NCBI GenBank assembly: GCA_963804045.1
Contig: CAWDOR010000021.1
Coordinates: forward strand, 71,407 to 135,406
Reading direction: 5' to 3'
Source of the DNA: Rhodoblastus sp963804045
GTDB taxonomy: Bacteria > Pseudomonadota > Alphaproteobacteria > Rhizobiales > Beijerinckiaceae
DNA: 64,000 bases
Below the pieces are notes generated by a model that was given only the letters and a program-made list of their open reading frames with translations, did not search any database and had not been told where the DNA came from. The translations under genes were made by a program, and so were the position numbers. Positions within the stretch are counted from its first letter, which is position 1. Each line of letters opens with the position of its first letter. This document shows positions 35,206-44,854 of this stretch, piece after piece.

Positions 35206-35781
35206 TCAGCGATTGGCGCCGGGCTTCCAGAGAATGTCGGCCTTGCCCTCGTCATTGGCGATCCGCGCCGCGACAAACAGGAAATCCGAGAGCCGGTTGA
35301 CATAGGCCAACGCCGGGGCGCCGAGCTCTTCGCCCAGACGCTGCAAATCCACCATGCGGCGCTCGGCGCGCCGCGTTATGGCGCGGGCGAGATGCAGTCC
35401 GGCGGCGGCGGGCGAGCCGCCGGGCAGGACGAAGGAGCGCAAAGGCTCCAGCCTTGCGTTGAGCGCGTCGATTTCGCGCTCCAGCCTTTCGACCTGCGCC
35501 GCGACCACGCGCAAGGGCTCATAGCCCAAAGGCTTGTCGCTTGCAGGCGTCGCCAGATCGGCGCCGAGATCGAACAGATCGTTCTGAATCCGCTCGAGCA
35601 TGGCGTCGAGGTCCGGCAGCTCGCGGGTGGACAGCCGCGCCAGGCCGACCGCCGAATTGGCCTCGTCAATATCGCCATAGGCTTCGACGCGCGGATCGTT
35701 TTTCGCGCGCCGCGCGCCGTCGGCCAGGCCGGTCGTGCCGTCGTCGCCGGTGCGGGTGTAGATTTTATTGAGCTTGACCAT
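35206..35781 (-). CDS. ATP:cob(I)alamin adenosyltransferase (PduO type)
   Basis: 191 residues. PduO signatures are YTRTGDDGTTGLADG at the N-terminus, YGDIDEANSAVGLA, and RRAERRMVDL with YVNRLSDFLFVAARIAN. It makes adenosylcobalamin, the cofactor of methylmalonyl-CoA and ethylmalonyl-CoA mutases, which fits the neighbouring acyl-CoA electron-transfer genes. ATG 35781 (MVKLNKIYTRTG). It ends 157 bp before etfB. Confidence 0.94.
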   Translation of the reverse strand: MVKLNKIYTRTGDDGTTGLADGARRAKNDPRVEAYGDIDEANSAVGLARLSTRELPDLDAMLERIQNDLFDLGADLATPASDKPLGYEPLRVVAAQVERLEREIDALNARLEPLRSFVLPGGSPAAAGLHLARAITRRAERRMVDLQRLGEELGAPALAYVNRLSDFLFVAARIANDEGKADILWKPGANR

Positions 35782-35793
35782 GCTTGCCTTGTG

Positions 35794-38205
35794 TCAATTG
35801 GGCCGGATCAGCCGTTCGAGATAATCCAGTTCCTGCTGGGCGCGGCTGGGGTCGGCGAGCCTCTTGCGCAATTCGTCGAGGATTTTCCGCGCCTTTTGCG
35901 CCGCCGTCGCCTGGACGCCATCGCTGTGCTGGGCGTTGTCGAAGGGGCCCTCGCCATTTTTGTCCCTGCCGCCACGTTTTTGTCCACCCGCCTCCTGCGA
36001 CTCCTCGCCGTCCTCCTTTTCGCTTTTCGCCATTTCGCCGGCGCCGCGGCCCATCTGGTCCAGCGCCTGCTGCTGGGCGTCGAGCGCCTTGCCGTCATCG
36101 CCCTGCTTCAGCGCCTTTTCGGCGTCCTGCATCGCCCCTTCGGCCTGTTTCAGCGCTTCCGCCGCCTTGCTGTCCATGGACGGCGCGCCGCGCCTGAGCG
36201 CGTCGAGCTTCTGCTGCAACTGGCCCTGACGCTGCTCCAGCAACTCGCTGGCCTGCCCCTGCCCCGCTTGCGACTGTCCGGGCTGGCCCTTGGCCCTGGG
36301 CTGGCCCTCGCCGGGCTCCGACTGTCGGCCGCCGCGTTCGCGCTCGGAGGTTTCGTCGCGCAATTGCTGCTGCTCGCGCATCATCTTGTCGAGATCGCGC
36401 CGGCTCTGGCGGTTTTCTTGCTTCCGCGAGGCGCCGCTTTCCGCGTTTTGCAGGTTTTCCAGCATGCTCTGCATCTGGTCGAGCAGCGCCTGGGCCTTTT
36501 CCGTATCGCCCTCTTCCAGCGCCTTTTTCATCTGCTCCAGCAATTTCTGGAAATCCTCCGGCGAGACCGCCTGGCCCTCGCCGCTCTGGCTCTGGGCCTC
36601 GCGGTGCTGGGCTTTTTTCGCCATTTCGGCGAGAAACTTCTCCATGGCCTTGCGCAATTGCGCGGTCAGCCGGTCGATCTCCTCCTTGGGCGCGCCATTC
36701 TTGATCGCCTCGCGCAGCGCCTTTTCCGCCGCGCGCAATTCACGCTCGGCCTGGGACATGTCGCCATCCTCGATCTGAAGCGCCATGGCCCAGAGGAAAT
36801 CGGCGACCTCGCGCAATTGCGCGTCGTCCCGCGCCCGGCGCAGCGCGGTGACGGCGAAGCGCAGCCCGAGATGAACCGAAAGCTTCGGCGTGAACAGATC
36901 GGGCGCGAAATCCAGCGCCTCCAGCGCCGCCTGAACGTCGCCGCGCCGGTCCGCATCCAGCGCCAGAATGCGCCGCTGCTCGGCCAAAGCCAGCGCCAGC
37001 GGATTCCGCATCAGCTTTTGCGGCAGCACGAAATCCTTGACCGCCGCCTCGCCCTGCTGCGCCGCTTCGTCGCGGACGCTCAAGCGCAAATCGAGCCTTT
37101 GCCCGGCATAGGGACTGTCGCTCCAGTCGAGCGTGGCCTTGGCCTCGCCCAGCCCGCCCGGCGCGGCGGGCAGCTCCAGCGGCGCCTCCGGCGGCGGAAA
37201 CAGCGCGCGCCCGCCGCTTTGCCGCGCGACCGCGGCGATTTTGGCGTCGCGGGCGCCGTAATCGTCGTCAATGCGATAGGCCAGCGAAAACGAGCCGCGC
37301 GCATTGATCTTGACATCGCCGACCACGGCGATTTTCGGCGGCTGGTCGGGAATGGCGTGAAGGGCGAAATCGCCCGACGCCGCGCCGGAAAAACGCAAAC
37401 GCCCGTCGCCGCGCAAAAGCAGGCGCTGCTCCCCGTCCTTCGTAGCCGGCGCGACCTCGAGAGCGCCCGATGTCGAAATGTTCAGCGCCTGGGGGTCGCT
37501 GGCCCGCGCCACAACAAGCGAACCGATGGGCGCATCGATGCGCTGCGCGCCGCCGCCCTTGAAACTCAGCACCAGCGGCGGCTTGCCGGTATAGCGCGGC
37601 GGGTCGATCCAGGCGTCCACGCGCACAGCCGCGCCCGGCGCCGACAGGCCGCGCCAGTCGAAGGCCGCCGCCAGCCGCAAGGACTTTTCCGGCCCGGCGA
37701 CGAAGCCCGAGGCCAGCATCGCGAGAATGGCCAGGGCGACGAGACCGTAAGGATCCTGCGCGGCGAGTTTCGGCGCCGGCGCCGGCGGCCGCAGTTTTTC
37801 CAGACCTTTTTGCGCGCGAAGGCGATGCGCCCGCCAGAGCGCCCCGGTCTGTTCGCGCTCAGGATTGGCCAGGGCGTCGGCGAGAGTCGCGGCGGGGCCG
37901 CCCTCATGGCCTGAATCGAGGCATTGCCGCGCCTGCGCGGCGGATACCGGACGAAAGCGCAGCAGCAGGCGCGCGGCGGCGACCAAGCCCAGCGCGAACG
38001 CCGCCGCCCCGCCAAGGCGGACAGGCGCGGGCGCGGCGAGGAACAGACCCGACCAGGCGAAGGCGACAAAACCCATGGCGACCGCGACGGCGGGCGCGGC
38101 CAGGACGATCAGCCGCTCAAGCACAAGCGCGGCCTGGGTGGCGAGGGTCAGCCAACCCAGCCTGCGCCGCGCCTTTAGCTCCTCCCCGCCGCCTGTCTCC
38201 ACCAT
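35794..38205 (-). CDS. TIGR02302/DUF4175 family membrane protein
   Basis: 803 residues. Three to four N-terminal membrane helices (near 20-45, 50-80 and 155-170) precede an extracytoplasmic beta region (VRVDAWIDPPRYTGKPPL) and a very long Gln/Glu/Lys-rich helical region from about 480 (KLLEQMKKALEEGDTEKAQ, EQRQGQLQQKLDALRR), with coiled-coil and low-complexity stretches. Function unknown; conserved beside lysA in Rhizobiales. Twelve bases upstream of the adenosyltransferase, so probably co-transcribed with it. Confidence 0.88.
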   Translation of the reverse strand: MVETGGGEELKARRRLGWLTLATQAALVLERLIVLAAPAVAVAMGFVAFAWSGLFLAAPAPVRLGGAAAFALGLVAAARLLLRFRPVSAAQARQCLDSGHEGGPAATLADALANPEREQTGALWRAHRLRAQKGLEKLRPPAPAPKLAAQDPYGLVALAILAMLASGFVAGPEKSLRLAAAFDWRGLSAPGAAVRVDAWIDPPRYTGKPPLVLSFKGGGAQRIDAPIGSLVVARASDPQALNISTSGALEVAPATKDGEQRLLLRGDGRLRFSGAASGDFALHAIPDQPPKIAVVGDVKINARGSFSLAYRIDDDYGARDAKIAAVARQSGGRALFPPPEAPLELPAAPGGLGEAKATLDWSDSPYAGQRLDLRLSVRDEAAQQGEAAVKDFVLPQKLMRNPLALALAEQRRILALDADRRGDVQAALEALDFAPDLFTPKLSVHLGLRFAVTALRRARDDAQLREVADFLWAMALQIEDGDMSQAERELRAAEKALREAIKNGAPKEEIDRLTAQLRKAMEKFLAEMAKKAQHREAQSQSGEGQAVSPEDFQKLLEQMKKALEEGDTEKAQALLDQMQSMLENLQNAESGASRKQENRQSRRDLDKMMREQQQLRDETSERERGGRQSEPGEGQPRAKGQPGQSQAGQGQASELLEQRQGQLQQKLDALRRGAPSMDSKAAEALKQAEGAMQDAEKALKQGDDGKALDAQQQALDQMGRGAGEMAKSEKEDGEESQEAGGQKRGGRDKNGEGPFDNAQHSDGVQATAAQKARKILDELRKRLADPSRAQQELDYLERLIRPN

Positions 38206-38211
38206 CTCACA

Positions 38212-38253
38212 GCGCCTTTATCGCGAAACAGGATTTCGCGCCGGAAAAGGCGC
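38212..38253. repeat. nested stem-loop between lysA and the TIGR02302 gene
   Basis: Two nested perfect dyads: outer GCGCCTTT (38212-38219) with AAAGGCGC (38246-38253), inner CGCGAAA (38222-38228) with TTTCGCG (38234-38240) around CAGGA. It begins directly at the lysA stop. No U-tract, so it is either an mRNA 3'-end stabiliser or attenuator, or an intergenic repeat. Confidence 0.65.
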
Positions 38254-39525
38254 CTATGTCAACCAGTTGGGGACGCGATCGAGGCCGATCAATTCTTCAT
38301 AGCTCGTGCGCGGGCGAACCACCGCATGCCTGTCGCCGTCCACGAGAACTTCGGGAACCAGCAGCCGGCTGTTATAGGTGCCGGCCTGCACCGCGCCATA
38401 GGCGCCCGAGGACATGATCGCCAGGAGGTCGCCGGATTTCAGCTCCGGCAGAATGCGGTCGCGGGCGAGAAAATCGCCGGTCTCGCAGACCGGACCGACC
38501 AGATCGGCCTTGATTTCGGCGGCGCCGGGCGCTGGCGGAACCACAGGGAAAATATCGTGATGCGCCTCGTAAAGCGTCGGGCGCGCCAAATCGTTCATCG
38601 CCGCGTCGACAATGACGAAATTTTTCCCCGCGCCGCGCTTCACATAAATCACTTTTGTCACGAGAATCCCGGCGTTGCCGACGATCAGCCGGCCCGGCTC
38701 GAACACCGTCTTGACGCCCAGCGGCTTGATGTGGCGGCGGACGATCTCTGCGTAAAGCTCCGGATGATAGCTCTCGGGATTTTCCTTTTCCGAATAAGGA
38801 ATGCCGAGGCCGCCGCCGAGATCGACATGGGCGATCCCATGGCCTTTGGCCCGCAATGTCCTCACGAAATCGGCGAGGATGGCGAAGGCGTTGTCGAAGG
38901 GCGCGAGATCGGTGATCTGCGAGCCGATATGCATGTCGACGCCGGCGATTTCGAGTCCGGGAAGTTTCGCCGCCCAATCGTAGACGCCGGCCGCGACCGA
39001 CAGGGGAATGCCGAATTTATTTTCCGACTTGCCCGTGGAAATCTTGGCATGGGTCTTGGCGTCCACGTCGGGATTGACGCGGATCGAGATTTTGGCGGTC
39101 TGGCCGCGCGACGCCGCGACCTGGGAAATCCGCTCCAGCTCCGGCTCGGATTCGACATTGAAGCAGAAAATGCCGAGATCGAGCGCCAGCGCGATCTCGG
39201 CCTCGGTCTTGCCAACACCGGAAAAAGTGATTTTTTCACCGGAAACGCCGGCGGCCTGGGCGCGGCGCAATTCGCCTTCCGAGACCACGTCCATGCCGGC
39301 GCCCATATTGGCCAGCAGCTTCAGCACCGCCTGGTTGGAATTGGCCTTCATCGCATAGCAGACCAGGGCGTCGAGATCGGCCACGGCTTGCGAAAAGACG
39401 GTGAAATGGCGGCGGATGGTGGCGGCGCTGTAGCAATAGAAGGGCGTCGCCACCTCTTGCGCCAGCGCCGGCAGAGCCTTGCCTTCGGCGTGCAACACGC
39501 CGTCCTTGTAATCGAAATGGCGCAT
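38254..39525 (-). CDS. lysA: diaminopimelate decarboxylase
   Basis: 423 residues. PLP Lys60 in CYAMKANSNQAVL, the HIGSQI segment, GGGLGIPYSEKENPE, and CETGDFLARDR with the substrate-binding Cys of the partner subunit. It decarboxylates meso-DAP to lysine. The ATG at 39525 follows AAGGA by six bases (in the plus orientation 39529-39541). It is preceded by the small lipoprotein gene, as in other Rhizobiales. Confidence 0.96.
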   Translation of the reverse strand: MRHFDYKDGVLHAEGKALPALAQEVATPFYCYSAATIRRHFTVFSQAVADLDALVCYAMKANSNQAVLKLLANMGAGMDVVSEGELRRAQAAGVSGEKITFSGVGKTEAEIALALDLGIFCFNVESEPELERISQVAASRGQTAKISIRVNPDVDAKTHAKISTGKSENKFGIPLSVAAGVYDWAAKLPGLEIAGVDMHIGSQITDLAPFDNAFAILADFVRTLRAKGHGIAHVDLGGGLGIPYSEKENPESYHPELYAEIVRRHIKPLGVKTVFEPGRLIVGNAGILVTKVIYVKRGAGKNFVIVDAAMNDLARPTLYEAHHDIFPVVPPAPGAAEIKADLVGPVCETGDFLARDRILPELKSGDLLAIMSSGAYGAVQAGTYNSRLLVPEVLVDGDRHAVVRPRTSYEELIGLDRVPNWLT

Positions 39526-39533
39526 GATCGTTC

Positions 39534-39749
39534 CTAAAGGAGGAAGTCGAAGGGCGTCGGCTCTTTGCTCGCGCCGGCTTTCAGCGCCGGGGGCGCGATT
39601 CCATGCGGCAGTTTCTGCGGCGAATTGTTCGGCAGCGCGGCGGTGGAGGGCGCTTCGGGATAGCCCTTGCGGCCACAGCCTTCGAGCGCCAGAGTTCCCG
39701 TCAGAATTGCGCCGGCGAGCGCGGCGCGGAAGAGGAGATTGCGAGCCAA
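39534..39749 (-). CDS. small lipoprotein (LptM/YifL-like)
   Basis: About 71 residues. Signal helix LLFRAALAGAILTGTLAL and a lipobox-like LALEGC followed by GRKGYPEAP, the pattern of the LptM/YifL lipoproteins that assist LPS-transport machinery and sit between argH and lysA. Glu at the -2 position of the lipobox is unusual. TTG 39749 is the best start (GAAGG upstream). The upstream open frame overlaps argH and has no homology. Confidence 0.7.
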   Translation of the reverse strand: MARNLLFRAALAGAILTGTLALEGCGRKGYPEAPSTAALPNNSPQKLPHGIAPPALKAGASKEPTPFDFLL

Positions 39750-39822
39750 GGATCGAAAACCTTCAATTTGGATGCGCGGACTATAGCCGAAAGCGCCGCG
39801 AAAGGCGCCGCTTCCGGCAAAA

Positions 39823-41214
39823 TTATTTCTGCGCGCCGGCAAGCCGGGCTTTCCAGCCGCGCGCCTGTTCGAGCACATTGTTCGGCGCCGTGCCGCCATA
39901 GGACAGCCGGCTGCGCACCGATTTCTCCACGCCGAGCACGTCGAACACCTGCGCGGTGATGGCGGGATCGACGCTTTGCAACTCCGCGAGCGTCAATTGC
40001 TCCAGCTCCTTGCCGGCTTCGGCGGCCAGGCCGACGATGCGCCCGGTGACGTGATGCGCCTGGCGGAAGGGCATGTTGAGCGCCCGCACCAGCCAGTCGG
40101 CGAGATCGGTGGCGGTCGAATAGCCCGAGCCCGCCGCCGCCTTCATTTTTTCCAGCCTGGGCGTCATGTCCTTGACCATGCCGGTCATGGCGGCGAGGCA
40201 CAACGACAGGCTTTGCAGCGAGTCGAAACAGCCTTCCTTGTCTTCCTGCATATCCTTGGAATAGGCCAGCGGCAGGCCCTTCATCACGATCAGCAGCCCG
40301 GCGAGATCGCCGATCACCCGGCCCGATTTGCCGCGCACCAGTTCGGCGGCGTCGGGATTGCGCTTCTGCGGCATGATCGACGAACCCGTCGTGAATTTGT
40401 CGGACAAAGCGATGAAGCCGAATTGCGGCGTCGTCCACAGCACGATTTCCTCGGCGAAGCGCGACAGATGGGTCGCGGCTATGGCGGCGGCGGCCAGCGT
40501 CTCCAGCACGAAATCGCGATCCGAGACGCTGTCGAGCGAATTGGCGGTGGGCCGGTCGAAGCCAAGCGCCTGGGCCGTGGCGAATCGGTCGATGGGGAAG
40601 CTGGTGCCGGCCAGCGCCGCCGCGCCCAAGGGGCATTCATTGAGCCGGGCGCGGGCGTCGCGGAGCCGGCCCCGGTCACGGGCGATCATTTCGACATAGG
40701 CGAGCAGATGGTGGCCGAAGGTCACCGGCTGCGCCGATTGCAAATGGGTGAAGCCAGGCATGACCGCTTCGGCGAAGGTCTCGGCCTTGTCCACCAGAGC
40801 CTGTTGCAGATCGGCGAACTGGCCGTCCAGCTCGTCGATGGTGTCGCGCACCCAGAGCTTGAAATCGACGGCGACCTGATCGTTGCGCGAGCGCGCCGTG
40901 TGCAGACGCCCGGCCACGGGACCGATTTTTTCCGCCAGCCGCGATTCCACGTTCATGTGGATGTCTTCCAGCGCCCGCGAGAAGGCGAAATTTCCCGTCT
41001 CGATTTCGGCGCCGACCTCGTCTAGACCTTTTGTGATTGTCTCGGCGTCGGCGGCGGCGACAATGCCCTGTTTGGCCAGCATGGCGACATGGGCCTTGGA
41101 GCCGGCAATGTCCTGCTTCGCCAGGCGATAGTCGAAACCGATGGAAGCGTTGATCTCTTCCATGATGGCGTCGGGGCCGCTGGCGAACCGGCCGCCCCAC
41201 ATTTGATTGCTCAT
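39823..41214 (-). CDS. argH: argininosuccinate lyase
   Basis: 463 residues, standard length. It carries the superfamily signature TTGSSIMPQKRNPD, MNVESRL, TARSRNDQVAVD and GFTHLQSAQPVTFGHH. It cleaves argininosuccinate to arginine and fumarate. ATG 41214 (MSNQMWGGRF). It is divergent from tlpA with a 42-bp gap, a conserved pairing in this order. Confidence 0.97.
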   Translation of the reverse strand: MSNQMWGGRFASGPDAIMEEINASIGFDYRLAKQDIAGSKAHVAMLAKQGIVAAADAETITKGLDEVGAEIETGNFAFSRALEDIHMNVESRLAEKIGPVAGRLHTARSRNDQVAVDFKLWVRDTIDELDGQFADLQQALVDKAETFAEAVMPGFTHLQSAQPVTFGHHLLAYVEMIARDRGRLRDARARLNECPLGAAALAGTSFPIDRFATAQALGFDRPTANSLDSVSDRDFVLETLAAAAIAATHLSRFAEEIVLWTTPQFGFIALSDKFTTGSSIMPQKRNPDAAELVRGKSGRVIGDLAGLLIVMKGLPLAYSKDMQEDKEGCFDSLQSLSLCLAAMTGMVKDMTPRLEKMKAAAGSGYSTATDLADWLVRALNMPFRQAHHVTGRIVGLAAEAGKELEQLTLAELQSVDPAITAQVFDVLGVEKSVRSRLSYGGTAPNNVLEQARGWKARLAGAQK

Positions 41215-41256
41215 GTAAACCGCTCCAACTGATCGCCGATCGAAGCCGAGGCCGAA

Positions 41257-41952
41257 ATGACCGAACCGCAGGAAACGCCGCAAAACGAGCCGCCGCATGC
41301 CGATCCCGCGCACATGCGCGCCGTGGCCCGGCGGCTGATCCTGCCGCATATATTCCTGGTCGCCGCGCTGCTGGCGGCCTCCACATGGTTCGTCCTATAC
41401 GGGATGAAGGGGGCCGGGGGCAAGGAAGCCGCCGCCGCGCAATGCGAGGCCTCCAAATCCATGGCCGCGCGGGTCGCGCCGCTGGCCAGGGGCGAATTCG
41501 CCGCCTTGGCCGTCCATGCGGAGCCAAAGCCCTTTCCGGACTTGAGCTTTTCCGGGCCGCAGGGAGCGGCGAGCCTGGCGGCGTTCAAGGGAAAACCGGT
41601 TTTGCTCAACGCTTGGGCGACCTGGTGCGTCCCGTGCCGCGAGGAAATGCCGGCGCTCGACCGCTTGCAGGGGACGGAAGCCGACAGGCTGACCGTGGTC
41701 GCGATCAATGTCGATACGGCGAAAAAGGAGCGCGCGCGCGGCTTTTTCGCCGAAATCGGCGTGAAAAACCTCGGTTTTTACGAGGATAGCGAGGGCAAGA
41801 CTTTTGAGGCGCTGCGCAAGAGCGGCAAGGTTTTGGGCCTGCCCGCCAGTTTCCTGATCGGGCCTGACGGCTGCGAGATCGCCGCTTTGGCCGGACCGGC
41901 GAAATGGGACGGCGCCGAGGCTCTAGAACTCGTCAAGGCCTTGACGCCGTAA
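41257..41952 (+). CDS. tlpA: TlpA family membrane-anchored thiol:disulfide oxidoreductase
   Basis: 231 residues. One N-terminal membrane anchor (ILPHIFLVAALLAASTWFVL) holds a periplasmic thioredoxin fold with WCVPC (123-127) and cis-Pro region LGLPASFLIGPDGC. In Bradyrhizobium TlpA reduces the copper centre and assembly factors of cytochrome oxidase. Divergent from argH as in that genus; three bases from the convergent grxD stop. Confidence 0.92.
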   Translation: MTEPQETPQNEPPHADPAHMRAVARRLILPHIFLVAALLAASTWFVLYGMKGAGGKEAAAAQCEASKSMAARVAPLARGEFAALAVHAEPKPFPDLSFSGPQGAASLAAFKGKPVLLNAWATWCVPCREEMPALDRLQGTEADRLTVVAINVDTAKKERARGFFAEIGVKNLGFYEDSEGKTFEALRKSGKVLGLPASFLIGPDGCEIAALAGPAKWDGAEALELVKALTP

Positions 41953-41955
41953 CCC

Positions 41956-42309
41956 TCACGCCTGCGCGGCGTCCTTCACCTTCACGCCGGCCGCCTTGAA
42001 GGCGCCGACCAGTTCGCCCGACTGAAACATTTCGCGGACGATGTCGCAGCCGCCGACGAATTCGCCCTTGATATAGAGCTGCGGAATGGTCGGCCAGTTG
42101 GAGAACTGCTTGATTCCCTCGCGGACGCCGGGGTCGGCGAGGACATTCACGTCCTTGTAGGGCACTTCCAAATGGCCGAGGATTTTGGCGACCTGGCCGG
42201 AAAAGCCGCATTGCGGAAAACTGGGCGTGCCCTTCATGAACAGCACGACGTCGTTGGATTCGACTTCCTGCTTGATCTGCTCCAGGGCCTGTTGAATGGG
42301 ATCGGACAT
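41956..42309 (-). CDS. grxD: monothiol glutaredoxin, Grx4 type
   Basis: 117 residues. Active motif CGFS (34-37) in FPQCGFSGQVAKIL, with WPTIPQLYIKGEFVGGCDI for glutathione binding. It carries [2Fe-2S] clusters together with BolA-type partners. The bolA gene lies directly upstream (68-bp gap), consistent with a Grx-BolA unit. Confidence 0.95.
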   Translation of the reverse strand: MSDPIQQALEQIKQEVESNDVVLFMKGTPSFPQCGFSGQVAKILGHLEVPYKDVNVLADPGVREGIKQFSNWPTIPQLYIKGEFVGGCDIVREMFQSGELVGAFKAAGVKVKDAAQA

Positions 42310-42376
42310 GTTGGTTTCCTTTCAACGGAGGTCAAGGCTCCGTTGAAAGCAAACGTAAGACCGACGGCCCGACGAT

Positions 42377-42616
42377 TCAAGCCGTTTCGGGCGGCGCGGT
42401 TTCCAGCGCCAGCGCGTGCAGCACGCCGCCGACATTGCCCTTGAGCGCCGAATAGACCAGCTGATGCTGTTTGACGCGGCTCAGGCCCCGGAAAGCTTCC
42501 GAAATCACCTGGGCGCGCCAATGGTCGCCGTCGCCGGCCAGATCGGTCATGATGATCTCCGCGTCGGGCAGGGCTTCCTTGATCATCGCTTCGATTTCGC
42601 TGGCTTGCATCGGCAT
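42377..42616 (-). CDS. bolA: BolA/IbaG family protein
   Basis: 79 residues. BolA fold with VISEAFRGLSRVKQHQLVY, including the conserved His (KQHQLVY) and the loop ligand region GDGDHWRA. It likely forms a [2Fe-2S] heterodimer with the downstream CGFS glutaredoxin. Located 15 bp after the purL stop, so it is in the purL-bolA-grxD run. Confidence 0.92.
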   Translation of the reverse strand: MPMQASEIEAMIKEALPDAEIIMTDLAGDGDHWRAQVISEAFRGLSRVKQHQLVYSALKGNVGGVLHALALETAPPETA

Positions 42617-42631
42617 TTTGGCGGTCCTTGT

Positions 42632-44854
42632 TCAGGCGGTTTTGCCACCAGCCATATAGGCCGGCATCCAATTTTCATGGGCCTCAAGCAAATCCCGCAC
42701 CAAAAGCGGGTCGGCGGCGCCGAGTTTCAGGCTCTCGCCGCCGGTCTCGCCGACGATCGCGGCGGGGACGCCCGCCGCCTTGGCCGAGGCGATCACAGCA
42801 TCCGCCGTCGCGGCGGGAATCGCAAGCAGATAGCGCCCCTGATCCTCGCCAAACCAGTTCGCCGGCGAATCGCCGCCCGGCGCCGAGGCGACAGCGCCGA
42901 TCTTGCCGGCCATGGCCATTTCCGCCAGGGCGGCGGCAAGACCGCCATCGGAGAGATCGTGGGCCGCCGAAACTTTTCCATCGGCGATCAGCGCGCGGAC
43001 GAAATCGCCATTGGCCTTTTCGCGCGCCAGATCGACCGGCGGCGGCGCCCCTTCCTCGCGACCCAGAATCTCGCGCAGGTAAAGCGACTGGCCGAGCCAG
43101 CCCTCGCCGTCGCCGATCAGCACGATTTTTTCGCCCGACGCCCGGAAGCCGACGCCCACCGCCTTGGTCACGTCGGGCACAAGGCCGACGCCGCCAATCG
43201 CCGGGGTCGGCAGAATGCCCTTGCCCTGGGTCTCGTTATAGAGCGAGACATTGCCCGAGACGATGGGGAAGTCGAGCGCCCGGCAGGCCTCGCCAATGCC
43301 TTGCAGGCAGCCGACGAACTGGCCCATGATCTCCGGTTTTTCCGGATTGCCGAAGTTGAGATTATCGGTCAGCGCCAGCGGCTTGCCGCCAACGGCGGTG
43401 ATGTTGCGCCAGGCTTCCGCCACCGCCTGCTTGCCGCCATCGACAGGGTCGGCGTAGCAATAGCGGGCGGTGACGTCCGTGGTCAGCGCCAGGCCCTTGG
43501 GTCCGTCGTCGATGCGCACCACCGCCGCGTCGCCGCCGGGGCCGACAATGGTGTTGCCGAGAATCAAATGGTCATATTGCTCCCAGACCCAGCGCTTTGA
43601 CGCCATATCCGGGCAGGAGACGATTTTTTTCAGCGCCTCGCCTAGCGACAGCGGCGCCGGCAGGCTGGCCGAATCCAGTTTGGCCGGCTTGGGCGTGGGA
43701 ACATGGGGCCGGTCGTAGAGCGGCGCCTGGTCGCCCAGCTCCTTGATCGGCAGATCGACCTTGATCTCGCCGCCATGCTTGATGACAAAGCGCAATGTGT
43801 CCGTGGTCTTGCCGATCACGGCGAAATCCAGGCCCCATTTGCGGAAAATCGCCTCGGCCTCTTCTTCCTTGTCCGGATCGAGCACCATGAGCATGCGCTC
43901 CTGGCTTTCCGACAGCATCATTTCGTAAGCCGACATGCCGCGCTCGCGGCAGGGCACCTTGTCGAGGTCGAGTTCGACGCCGAGATTGCCCTTCGCGCCC
44001 ATTTCCACCGCCGAGGACGTGAGGCCGGCGGCGCCCATGTCCTGAATGGCGACCACGCATCCCTTCTTCATGATTTCCAGACAGGCTTCGAGCAGCAGCT
44101 TTTCCGAGAAGGGGTCGCCGACCTGGACGGTGGGGCGCTTCTCGTCGCTGTCGGCGTCGAATTCGGCCGAGGCCATGGTGGCGCCGTGAATGCCGTCGCG
44201 ACCGGTCTTGGAGCCGAGATAGACGATGGGACGGCCGACTCCGGTCGCGGCGGCATAGAAAATCTCGTCGGTTTTCACCAAACCGACCGCCATCGCGTTG
44301 ACCAGGATATTGCCGTCATAGGAAGAATGGAAGGCGGTGGAGCCGCCCACCGTCGGCACGCCAAAGCTGTTGCCATAACCGCCAATGCCGGCGACCACGC
44401 CCGAGACCAGATGGCGGGTGCGCGGATGCTCGACCGAGCCGAATCGCAACAGGTTGAGGCAGGCGATAGGGCGGGCGCCCATGGTGAAGACGTCGCGCAA
44501 AATGCCGCCGACCCCGGTGGTCGCACCCTGATAGGGCTCGATATAGGAGGGGTGGTTGTGGCTCTCCATCTTGAAAGCGACGGCCTGGCCGTCGCCAATA
44601 TCTATGATTCCCGCGTTCTCGCCGGGGCCCTGAATCACCCAGGGCGCGGAAACGGGGAGTTTTTTCAGATGCAGGCGCGAGCTTTTATAGGAGCAGTGCT
44701 CGTTCCACATGGCCGAGAAAATGCCGAGTTCGGTGAATGTCGGCGCGCGGCCGATCAGCGTGAGAATGCGCTGATATTCGTCGGGCTTGAGGCCGTGCTG
44801 GGCGACGAGTTCAGGGGTGATCGCCGGTTCTTTGGCTGAGGATTGAACGGTCAA
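42632..44854 (-). CDS. purL: phosphoribosylformylglycinamidine synthase II
   Basis: 740 residues, the small-PurL form that works with PurS and PurQ. Conserved MWNEHCSYKSSR, HNHPSYIEPYQGATTGVGGI, GAAGLTSSAVEM and the C-terminal AIRS-like repeat. It catalyses the FGAR to FGAM step of purine synthesis. Start is TTG 44854 with GAAGG ten bases upstream; no ATG precedes the conserved EYQRILTLIGR. purS, purQ and purC are not in the window. Confidence 0.96.
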   Translation of the reverse strand: MTVQSSAKEPAITPELVAQHGLKPDEYQRILTLIGRAPTFTELGIFSAMWNEHCSYKSSRLHLKKLPVSAPWVIQGPGENAGIIDIGDGQAVAFKMESHNHPSYIEPYQGATTGVGGILRDVFTMGARPIACLNLLRFGSVEHPRTRHLVSGVVAGIGGYGNSFGVPTVGGSTAFHSSYDGNILVNAMAVGLVKTDEIFYAAATGVGRPIVYLGSKTGRDGIHGATMASAEFDADSDEKRPTVQVGDPFSEKLLLEACLEIMKKGCVVAIQDMGAAGLTSSAVEMGAKGNLGVELDLDKVPCRERGMSAYEMMLSESQERMLMVLDPDKEEEAEAIFRKWGLDFAVIGKTTDTLRFVIKHGGEIKVDLPIKELGDQAPLYDRPHVPTPKPAKLDSASLPAPLSLGEALKKIVSCPDMASKRWVWEQYDHLILGNTIVGPGGDAAVVRIDDGPKGLALTTDVTARYCYADPVDGGKQAVAEAWRNITAVGGKPLALTDNLNFGNPEKPEIMGQFVGCLQGIGEACRALDFPIVSGNVSLYNETQGKGILPTPAIGGVGLVPDVTKAVGVGFRASGEKIVLIGDGEGWLGQSLYLREILGREEGAPPPVDLAREKANGDFVRALIADGKVSAAHDLSDGGLAAALAEMAMAGKIGAVASAPGGDSPANWFGEDQGRYLLAIPAATADAVIASAKAAGVPAAIVGETGGESLKLGAADPLLVRDLLEAHENWMPAYMAGGKTA

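Noticed and set aside
35392..37914. 840-codon open frame antisense to the TIGR02302 and adenosyltransferase genes
   Set aside because: It spans two real genes and reads as Leu/Arg/Gln-rich shadow coding; no start context.
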